DNA from: Marinobacterium iners DSM 11526
Lineage (GTDB): Bacteria > Pseudomonadota > Gammaproteobacteria > Pseudomonadales > Balneatricaceae
Length of the DNA stretch: 64,000 nucleotides
Assembly (NCBI RefSeq): GCF_900107855.1
Contig: NZ_FNRJ01000007.1
Coordinates: 62,001-126,000, forward strand
Reading direction: 5' to 3'
Shown here: piece after piece, positions 57,809 through 64,000 of the stretch
Layout of the letters: every line of letters starts with the position of its first letter
Numbering within the stretch: the first letter of the stretch is position 1
Program-made: the position numbers and the translations under genes
The notes under the pieces: model-generated
Database searches by the model: none
What the model saw: the letters and a program-made list of their open reading frames with translations, nothing else
Told to the model about the DNA's origin: nothing

Positions 57809-58312
57809 ATGGCAAATCACGAACAGAAAGACGGTGAACTGCAAGAGAAGCTGGTTCAGGTAAACCGCGTCGCCAAGGTGGTAAAAGGCGGTCGTATCTT
57901 CGGTTTCACAGCGCTGACTGTCGTTGGTGACGGTAACGGACGTGTGGGCTTCGGCCGCGGTAAAGCACGTGAAGTTCCTGTTGCGATCCAGAAAGCGATG
58001 GAGCAGGCGCGCCGTAACATGGTTAGCGTCCAGCTCAATGGCCACACTCTGCAGTACCCGGTTAAAGCCCGTCACGGTGCTTCCCGTGTTTACATGCAGC
58101 CCGCTTCAGAAGGTACCGGTGTAATTGCCGGTGGTGCAATGCGCGCCGTTCTGGAATTGGCAGGCGTTCACAACGTACTGGCCAAGTGCTACGGCTCTAC
58201 CAACCCGGTAAACGTAGTACGTGCAACTATCAACGGCCTGAAAGTCATGAAGGCGCCTGAAGATGTTGCAGCCAAGCGTGGCAAGTCCGTTGAAGAGATT
58301 CTGGAGAGCTAA
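57809..58312 (+). CDS. rpsE: 30S ribosomal protein S5
   Basis: 167 residues; [20 protein letters not shown] and [20 protein letters not shown] form the double-stranded RNA-binding domain, and the C-terminal domain is of the S5D2 type. It supports decoding fidelity. Confidence 0.98.
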   Translation: MANHEQKDGELQEKLVQVNRVAKVVKGGRIFGFTALTVVGDGNGRVGFGRGKAREVPVAIQKAMEQARRNMVSVQLNGHTLQYPVKARHGASRVYMQPASEGTGVIAGGAMRAVLELAGVHNVLAKCYGSTNPVNVVRATINGLKVMKAPEDVAAKRGKSVEEILES

Positions 58313-58315
58313 GCG

Positions 58316-58498
58316 ATGGCGAATACTATCAAGGTAACTCTGACTCGTAGCACCATCGGTCGGCTGCCCAAGCACATTCAGTGTGTGAAGGGTCTGGGTC
58401 TGCGCCGTATCGGCCACACCGTAGAAGTGGAAGATACTCCGGCTGTGCGCGGGATGATCAACAAGGTCAACTACATGGTTAGTGTAGAAGGCGAATAA
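58316..58498 (+). CDS. rpmD: 50S ribosomal protein L30
   Basis: 60 residues; [20 protein letters not shown] and [21 protein letters not shown] match L30. It lies three bases after rpsE. Confidence 0.98.
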   Translation: MANTIKVTLTRSTIGRLPKHIQCVKGLGLRRIGHTVEVEDTPAVRGMINKVNYMVSVEGE

Positions 58499-58511
58499 AA
58501 GGAGTCACCCA

Positions 58512-58946
58512 ATGCGTTTGAATTCTCTGCGCCCGGGCGCCGGTTCCAAGCATGCTCCCAAGCGTGTAGGTCGCGGTATCGGTTCCGGACTGGGTAAAAC
58601 TGGTGGCCGTGGCCACAAGGGCCAGAAGTCCCGTTCTGGCGGTAGCGTGAACCCGGGCTTCGAAGGTGGTCAGATGCCAATCCAGCGTCGTCTGCCGAAG
58701 TTTGGTTTTACCTCTCGTCAGGCGCGCTATGTAGCTGAAGTTCGTTTGAACGAACTGGCTGCTGCCGGTGTTGACGTTGTCGACCTGGCTGCGCTGAAAC
58801 AGGCTGATATCATCCGTGAAGAGATCAAGTCTGCACGCGTGATACTGTCTGGTGAGATCAAAAAGGCAGTCACCGTTAAAGGTCTTAAAGTGACCAAAGG
58901 TGCACAGGCTGCGATCGAGGCTGCTGGCGGCAAAGTCGAGGCGTAA
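58512..58946 (+). CDS. rplO: 50S ribosomal protein L15
   Basis: 144 residues. The N-terminal glycine-rich tail ([20 protein letters not shown]) threads into 23S rRNA. AGGAG precedes ATG 58512. The secY start codon begins immediately after its stop. Confidence 0.98.
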   Translation: MRLNSLRPGAGSKHAPKRVGRGIGSGLGKTGGRGHKGQKSRSGGSVNPGFEGGQMPIQRRLPKFGFTSRQARYVAEVRLNELAAAGVDVVDLAALKQADIIREEIKSARVILSGEIKKAVTVKGLKVTKGAQAAIEAAGGKVEA

Positions 58947-60272
58947 ATGGCTAAGCAAGGACAAATACCGGCAGGCATGCAGAGTGGACTGAAAGAGCTT
59001 TGGGCTCGTCTCAGATTCGTTCTGATTGCGATCATCGTATACCGCATCGGGGCTCATATTCCGGTGCCGGGTATCAACCCTGATCGTCTTGCTGCGCTGT
59101 TTGATCAGAATCAGGGAACCATTCTCAGTCTGTTCAACATGTTCTCAGGTGGTGCGCTGGAAAGGATGTCAATCCTGGCGCTGGGGATCATGCCCTACAT
59201 CTCTGCATCCATAATCATGCAGTTGATGACAGTGGTCAGTCCGCACCTGGAGCAGTTGAAGAAGGAAGGAGAGGCGGGTCGTCGCAAGATCAGCCAGTAC
59301 ACCCGCTACGGTACAGTCATTCTCGCGACTGTACAGGGGCTTGGTATGGCAGTTGGTCTGGCCAGTCAGGGCGTTGCCTTCGCAGCCGATATGAGCTTCT
59401 ACTTTGTAGCAGTCGTAACGCTGGTTGCAGGGGCTGTATTCCTGATGTGGCTGGGTGAGCAGATCACTGAGCACGGCATTGGCAACGGCATCTCGATTCT
59501 GATCTTTGCCGGTATTGTGGCTGGTTTGCCGGGTGCGATCGGTCAGTCCTTCGAATCAGCGCGCCAGGGTGATCTCAATATCCTGGCGCTGCTGGCGATT
59601 GCTGTCATGGCCATTGCTACTGTTGGTTTTGTTGTGTTCATGGAGCGTGGCCAACGCCGCATTACCATTAACTATGCAAAACGTCAGCAGGGACGTCGTG
59701 TCTATGCCGCGCAGTCAAGTCATCTGCCTTTGAAGGTCAATATGGCTGGGGTTATCCCGCCGATCTTCGCGTCCAGCATCCTGCTCTTCCCGGCTTCGGT
59801 TGGCCAATGGTTTGGTCAGTCTGAAGGGATGGAGTGGCTGCAGGATGTGGCACTGGCTCTTGGGCCAGGACAGCCGCTGTACATTCTGCTGTTTGCGATG
59901 GCAATTGTGTTCTTCTGCTACTTCTACACTGCGATTGTTTTCAATCCACGTGATGTAGCAGATAACCTGAAGAAATCAGGTGCCTTTATTCCAGGGATTC
60001 GTCCTGGTGATCAGTCCGCACGGTATATCGACTCCGTGCTGAGTCGCCTGACATTGTTTGGTGCACTCTATATCACGGCCGTTTCGCTGATGCCCCAGTT
60101 TCTGGTGGTAGCTTGGAACGTGCCATTCTACTTCGGCGGTACATCGTTGCTGATCGTGGTGGTAGTGGTTATGGACTTTATGGCGCAGGTGCAGTCGCAT
60201 CTGATGTCACATCAGTATGAGTCCCTGATGAAAAAATCGAATCTTAAAGGCGGCGCAGGTCTGCTGCGCTAA
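58947..60272 (+). CDS. secY: Protein translocase subunit SecY
   Basis: 441 residues with ten membrane helices, forming the Sec channel with SecE and SecG. The plug region follows helix 1; [39 protein letters not shown]-type residues near 170, and the C-terminal [20 protein letters not shown] carry family signatures. Translation follows directly on rplO. Confidence 0.98.
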   Translation: MAKQGQIPAGMQSGLKELWARLRFVLIAIIVYRIGAHIPVPGINPDRLAALFDQNQGTILSLFNMFSGGALERMSILALGIMPYISASIIMQLMTVVSPHLEQLKKEGEAGRRKISQYTRYGTVILATVQGLGMAVGLASQGVAFAADMSFYFVAVVTLVAGAVFLMWLGEQITEHGIGNGISILIFAGIVAGLPGAIGQSFESARQGDLNILALLAIAVMAIATVGFVVFMERGQRRITINYAKRQQGRRVYAAQSSHLPLKVNMAGVIPPIFASSILLFPASVGQWFGQSEGMEWLQDVALALGPGQPLYILLFAMAIVFFCYFYTAIVFNPRDVADNLKKSGAFIPGIRPGDQSARYIDSVLSRLTLFGALYITAVSLMPQFLVVAWNVPFYFGGTSLLIVVVVVMDFMAQVQSHLMSHQYESLMKKSNLKGGAGLLR

Positions 60273-60289
60273 GCCTAATGAGGTGGATC

Positions 60290-60406
60290 ATGAAAGTACG
60301 TGCATCTGTTAAAAAGATTTGCCGTAACTGCAAGATCGTACGACGCAACGGTTCCGTGCGCGTGATCTGCAAAGTGGAGCCCCGACACAAGCAGCGCCAG
60401 GGTTAA
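60290..60406 (+). CDS. rpmJ: 50S ribosomal protein L36
   Basis: 38 residues with Cys11, Cys14, Cys27 and His33 as zinc ligands ([28 protein letters not shown]), the C+ zinc-binding form, so it is not the zinc-independent paralogue. The ATG at 60290 follows GAGGTGG. It closes the spc group after secY. Confidence 0.96.
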   Translation: MKVRASVKKICRNCKIVRRNGSVRVICKVEPRHKQRQG

Positions 60407-60439
60407 TCCACAGCTGGCCGGGAGTGGAGGTGCGTAGCC

Positions 60440-60468
60440 TTGATTTATTTTTGATCAGGGTGTAACAT
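60440..60468 (+). promoter_or_regulatory. Candidate alpha operon promoter
   Basis: TTGATT (60440-60445), a 17-base spacer and TAACAT (60463-60468) with a TG just before the -10 predict a start near 60475, 70 bases before rpsM. Each hexamer departs from consensus at two positions or fewer. Confidence 0.45.
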
Positions 60469-60499
60469 TGCGCGCCTTCCACGAACTAAAGAATGATTG

Positions 60500-60570
60500 G
60501 TTCTGGTGAGCATTTCTCCCAGGACATAAATATGGAGTACATTGAATGGCCCGTATAGCTGGCGTCAATA
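60500..60570 (+). promoter_or_regulatory. Candidate S4-binding alpha-operon leader
   Basis: ATAAATATGGAGTACATTGA followed by ATGGCCCGTATAGCTGGC resembles the end of the E. coli alpha-operon leader, where S4 binds a pseudoknot spanning the rpsM start. Part of the likeness is simply the conserved rpsM coding start, and the full pseudoknot pairing is not verified. Confidence 0.3.
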
Positions 60571-60902
60571 TTCCTGACAATAAGCATGCGGTAATTTCTC
60601 TGACTTACATTTACGGGATAGGCCGCACGACTGCACAACAGATCTGTGATGCTACTGGCATTGCGCCTAGCACCAAGATTGGTGATCTGTCTGAAGAGCA
60701 GCTCGATAATGTTCGTGGTGAAATTGCCAAGTTGACCGTTGAAGGCGACTTGCGTCGTGAAGTCAACATGAACATCAAGCGCCTTATGGACCTCGGTTGC
60801 TACCGTGGCCTGCGTCACCGTCGTAATTTGCCGGTGCGTGGTCAGCGCAGCAAGACCAATGCGCGTACCCGTAAAGGGCCGCGTAAGCCGATCCGTAAGT
60901 AA
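60546..60902 (+). CDS. rpsM: 30S ribosomal protein S13
   Basis: 118 residues. [20 protein letters not shown] at the start and the C-terminal [20 protein letters not shown] contact tRNA and 16S rRNA. First gene of the alpha operon. Confidence 0.98.
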   Translation: MARIAGVNIPDNKHAVISLTYIYGIGRTTAQQICDATGIAPSTKIGDLSEEQLDNVRGEIAKLTVEGDLRREVNMNIKRLMDLGCYRGLRHRRNLPVRGQRSKTNARTRKGPRKPIRK

Positions 60903-60921
60903 GCGATAGGAATTTCCGAAT

Positions 60922-61311
60922 ATGGCTAAGCCAGGTAATCGCACTCGTAAAAAGGTTAAAAAGCAGGTAGCGGATGGGCTCGCGCACATCCACGCCTCTT
61001 TTAACAACACTATCATCACTATTACCGATCGCCAGGGTAATGCTCTGAGCTGGGCAACTTCAGGTGGCTCCGGCTTCCGTGGTTCCCGCAAGAGCACCCC
61101 GTTTGCCGCCCAGGTGGCAGCTGAGCGTGCCGGTCAGGCAGCTCTGGAATACGGTCTGAAAAACCTCGACGTGTTTGTGAAAGGCCCGGGACCGGGTCGT
61201 GAGTCAGCAGTCCGTGCACTGAACGGCTGTGGCTACAAAATCACAAACATCACGGACGTGACCCCGATTCCGCACAACGGTTGTCGTCCGCCGAAGAAGC
61301 GTCGCGTTTAA
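60922..61311 (+). CDS. rpsK: 30S ribosomal protein S11
   Basis: 129 residues; [20 protein letters not shown] and the signature [20 protein letters not shown], ending [13 protein letters not shown]. It shapes the platform around the E-site mRNA. Confidence 0.98.
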   Translation: MAKPGNRTRKKVKKQVADGLAHIHASFNNTIITITDRQGNALSWATSGGSGFRGSRKSTPFAAQVAAERAGQAALEYGLKNLDVFVKGPGPGRESAVRALNGCGYKITNITDVTPIPHNGCRPPKKRRV

Positions 61312-61326
61312 TCTGGAGACGGTAAT

Positions 61327-61947
61327 ATGGCTCGTTATCTTGGACCAAAGTGCAAGCTGTCCCGTCGTGAAGGCACCGATCTCTTCCTGAAGAGTGGTGT
61401 CCGCGCGCTTGACAGCAAGTGCAAAGCAGAAACAGTACCCGGTGTTCACGGTGCCCGTCGCGGTCGCCTGTCTGAATACGGTCTGCAGCTGCGTGAAAAG
61501 CAAAAAGTACGTCGCATTTACGGCGTGCTGGAACGTCAGTTCCGTGGTTATTACAAAGAAGCAGCACGCCGCAAGGGTGCTACAGGTGAAAACCTGCTTC
61601 AGCTTCTCGAAGGCCGTCTGGACAACGTTGTATACCGCATGGGTTATGGTTCTACCCGTGCTGAAGCACGTCAGGTTGTGTCTCACCGTCAGATCACTGT
61701 CAATGGTCAGGTAGTTAATATTCCTTCCTACCAGGTACAGGCTGGCGACGTAGTAGCAGTTCGCGAAAAAGCCAAAAACCAGCTGCGTATCAAACACGCA
61801 CTGGATCTGGCTGCTCAGCGTGCTCCCGTTGAATGGATTGAAGTTGATGCTTCGAAGATGGAAGGTACTTTCAAGTCCCTGCCGGAACGTAGCGATCTTT
61901 CAGCCGACATCAACGAGCACCTGATCGTCGAGCTCTACTCGAAGTAA
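61327..61947 (+). CDS. rpsD: 30S ribosomal protein S4
   Basis: 206 residues. Primary 16S binder and alpha-operon repressor in relatives. [20 protein letters not shown] begins it, and the S4 domain reads [19 protein letters not shown]. No zinc cysteine cluster is present. Confidence 0.98.
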   Translation: MARYLGPKCKLSRREGTDLFLKSGVRALDSKCKAETVPGVHGARRGRLSEYGLQLREKQKVRRIYGVLERQFRGYYKEAARRKGATGENLLQLLEGRLDNVVYRMGYGSTRAEARQVVSHRQITVNGQVVNIPSYQVQAGDVVAVREKAKNQLRIKHALDLAAQRAPVEWIEVDASKMEGTFKSLPERSDLSADINEHLIVELYSK

Positions 61948-61973
61948 TTCTTGAACTCTTGACTGGTGGAACT

Positions 61974-62978
61974 ATGCAGCGTTCAGTAAACGAGTTTCTT
62001 TACCCGCGTCACATTGACGTGCAGGAGATTAGCAAAACCCGCGCCAAGGTGACTCTTGAGCCACTGGAGCGAGGGTTCGGCCATACCCTGGGCAATGCGC
62101 TGCGCCGTATCCTGCTCTCTTCCATGCCGGGTTGTGCAATTTCGGAAGTTGAGATTGAGGGTGTGTTGCACGAGTACAGCAGCATAGAAGGGGTGCAGGA
62201 GGATGTCATCGAGATCCTGCTGAACCTCAAAGGTGTTGCCATTGCTCTGCACAACGGTGATGAGGCGCTTCTGACACTCTCCAAGTCAGAGGCAGGTTCT
62301 GTCACGGCTGGCGATATTCAGCTGACTCAGGACGTTGAAATTGCCAATCCCGAACATGTGATTGCTCACCTGAATCCGGGTGCTGCACTGAACATGCAGC
62401 TGCGCGTGACACGCGGCCGTGGCTATGTGCCGGCTGACTCACGTAACAGCGACGAGGATGAAACTCGTGCCATCGGACGTCTGCAGCTGGATGCCAGCTA
62501 CAGCCCTGTTCTGCGCGTGTCCTATGCAGTTGAAAGTGCACGTGTAGAACAGCGCACCGACCTGGACAAGCTCGTGATCGATATCGAATCCAACGGTACT
62601 ATCGATCCGGAAGAGTGCATCCGTCGTGCGGCTACCATACTGCAGCAGCAGCTGGTCGTGTTTGTTGATCTGGAAGACGCGGGTGAACAGACTCGCGCCG
62701 AGCCGAATGAGCCGGAGATTGATCCTGTTCTTCTGCGCCCGGTCGACGACCTGGAGCTGACTGTACGTTCCGCGAACTGTCTGAAAGCAGAGCAGATCTA
62801 TTATATTGGTGATCTGATCCAGCGCACCGAAGTAGAGCTGCTGAAGACTCCTAACTTGGGCAAGAAGTCTCTGACCGAGATCAAAGATGTGCTGGCATCT
62901 AAAGGTCTGTCGCTTGGCATGCGTCTGGAAAACTGGCCCCCGGCCAGTCTGAAAGGCGATGACAAGGTTGCCTCTTGA
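61974..62978 (+). CDS. rpoA: DNA-directed RNA polymerase subunit alpha
   Basis: 334 residues. The start at ATG 61974 ([16 protein letters not shown]) follows GGTGGA. The N-terminal dimerisation domain has [20 protein letters not shown], and the C-terminal domain has [20 protein letters not shown] for UP-element and activator contact. The frame from 61959 adds five unneeded residues. Confidence 0.99.
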   Translation: MQRSVNEFLYPRHIDVQEISKTRAKVTLEPLERGFGHTLGNALRRILLSSMPGCAISEVEIEGVLHEYSSIEGVQEDVIEILLNLKGVAIALHNGDEALLTLSKSEAGSVTAGDIQLTQDVEIANPEHVIAHLNPGAALNMQLRVTRGRGYVPADSRNSDEDETRAIGRLQLDASYSPVLRVSYAVESARVEQRTDLDKLVIDIESNGTIDPEECIRRAATILQQQLVVFVDLEDAGEQTRAEPNEPEIDPVLLRPVDDLELTVRSANCLKAEQIYYIGDLIQRTEVELLKTPNLGKKSLTEIKDVLASKGLSLGMRLENWPPASLKGDDKVAS

Positions 62979-63016
62979 GTCTGACTTCTAACCCTAAGTT
63001 GCAAAGGATTTAGAAA

Positions 63017-63412
63017 ATGCGTCATCGTAAATCTGGTCGACACTTAAATCGTACAAGTGCTCACCGCAAAGCGATGTTCAAAAATATGGCAGTGTCTCTG
63101 TTCGAACACGAACTGATCAAGACTACTCTGCCTAAAGCTAAAGAACTGCGCCGCTTTGCTGAGCCGCTGATCACTCTGGCCAAGATCGATTCGGTTGCTA
63201 ACCGTCGTCTGGCGTTCTCCCGTACCCGCAGCAACGATGCTGTAGGTAAACTGTTCAACGAACTGGGTCCGCGTTACGCGGCTCGTCCCGGTGGCTATAT
63301 CCGCATTCTCAAGTGCGGATACCGTGCCGGCGACAAGGCTCCCATGGCCTACGTTGAACTGGTAGATCGTCCGGTTGGTCAGACTGTTGCAGATGAGAGT
63401 GCAGAAGATTAA
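63017..63412 (+). CDS. rplQ: 50S ribosomal protein L17
   Basis: 131 residues; [20 protein letters not shown] and [20 protein letters not shown] match. It is the last gene of the alpha operon, followed by a strong terminator. Confidence 0.98.
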   Translation: MRHRKSGRHLNRTSAHRKAMFKNMAVSLFEHELIKTTLPKAKELRRFAEPLITLAKIDSVANRRLAFSRTRSNDAVGKLFNELGPRYAARPGGYIRILKCGYRAGDKAPMAYVELVDRPVGQTVADESAED

Positions 63413-63429
63413 TACTCTTCTGAACTGTT

Positions 63430-63466
63430 AAAAAAACCCGGTGCCTTTGGTTACCGGGTTTTTTTT
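63430..63466. terminator. Bidirectional terminator between rplQ and uvrA
   Basis: AACCCGGT (63435-63442) pairs with ACCGGGTT (63453-63460), flanked by A-run and T8, so it can end transcripts from both sides of these convergent genes. Confidence 0.88.
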
Positions 63467-63519
63467 CGCCTGTAATTTAGTGAAGGCGGGCTGTAGTGTT
63501 GGTGACAGCCCGCACAAGG

Positions 63520-64000
63520 TCAGACAGGTTTCAACATGGGTTTCAGGAAGCGTCCGGTATGTGACTGTGGCACGTTTGCAACGGTCTCGGGTGTGCCGGT
63601 GGCAATGATTTCGCCACCACCGCTGCCACCTTCCGGGCCCAGGTCTATGATCCAGTCGGCGGTCTTGATTACGTCCAGGTTGTGTTCAATCACTACGATG
63701 GTATTGCCGTGGTCCCGTAGGCGATCAAGGACATTGAGCAGCTGCTGTATGTCATAGAAATGCAGTCCGGTGGTGGGCTCGTCAAGAATATACAGGGTCT
63801 TGCCGGTGTCACGCTTGCTTAATTCGCGTGCAAGTTTGACACGTTGGGCTTCGCCGCCAGACAGCGTGGTGGCGGCCTGCCCGAGGCGGATATAACTGAG
63901 ACCGACATCGATCAGCGTCTGCAATCGTCGAGCCAGCGCCGGTATGGCGTCGAAGAATTCACGCGCATCCTCAACCGTCAGCTGTAACACCTCATCAATG
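63520..64000 (-). CDS. uvrA: Excinuclease ABC subunit A, C-terminal part
   Basis: The frame enters from beyond the right edge and ends at 63520, giving about 160 C-terminal residues of a protein usually near 940. [20 protein letters not shown] is the ABC signature of the second ATPase, [15 protein letters not shown] its Walker B, and [20 protein letters not shown] the switch histidine region. UvrA recognises damaged DNA with UvrB in nucleotide excision repair. The start codon is outside the window. Confidence 0.97.
   Translation of the reverse strand, partial: IDEVLQLTVEDAREFFDAIPALARRLQTLIDVGLSYIRLGQAATTLSGGEAQRVKLARELSKRDTGKTLYILDEPTTGLHFYDIQQLLNVLDRLRDHGNTIVVIEHNLDVIKTADWIIDLGPEGGSGGGEIIATGTPETVANVPQSHTGRFLKPMLKPV

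Overview
The window is a gammaproteobacterial chromosome segment. Gene content and order (thrU-tyrU-glyT-thrT-tuf-trpT-secE-nusG-rpl-rpoBC-str-S10-spc-alpha, 6S RNA beside zapA and ygfA, pepP-ubiH-ubiI-gcvT-gcvH, rppH-ptsP, birA-coaX) fit a Pseudomonas- or Oceanospirillum-like lineage, probably a marine member of the Oceanospirillales. That placement is inferred from synteny and protein character only. Both ends cut genes: hemC on the left and uvrA on the right.

Bases 1-7560 hold the start of hemC and then a leftward catabolic island: a tripartite TRAP transporter (dctP, dctQ, dctM), an iron-type alcohol dehydrogenase, an acylating methylmalonate/malonate-semialdehyde dehydrogenase and an IclR regulator. 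Two matched palindromes flank a sigma70 promoter in front of the transporter. The two enzymes resemble the DddB/DddC pair that turns 3-hydroxypropionate into acetyl-CoA.

Bases 7567-31290 are housekeeping genes: argH, a GcvR-like ACT protein, an AEC transporter, a small membrane ORF, ygfA, 6S RNA, zapA and its coiled-coil partner, ygfB, pepP, two ubiquinone hydroxylases, gcvT and gcvH, rlmI, tas, a CBS protein, a HAD hydrolase, rppH, ptsP, an NRDE protein, a TauE/SafE permease, lgt, thyA, folA, birA, coaX and a SPOR-like protein.

Bases 31290-63470 carry four tRNA genes, a first tuf copy that has lost its start codon and first 18 codons, tRNA-Trp, secE-nusG, rplKA, rplJL, rpoBC, the str operon with an intact second tuf, and the S10, spc and alpha clusters through rplQ. 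Leader structures, attenuators and terminators can be seen at most of the expected boundaries. uvrA follows on the opposite strand.

The most unusual features are the decapitated tuf copy with a sharp gene-conversion edge at its 3' end, the operator pair controlling the island, a promoter embedded in the rpoC terminator, and a repeated GTGYCGCCAAA element ahead of a 41-residue membrane ORF. I found no CRISPR array, insertion sequence, prophage or recognisable defence system.
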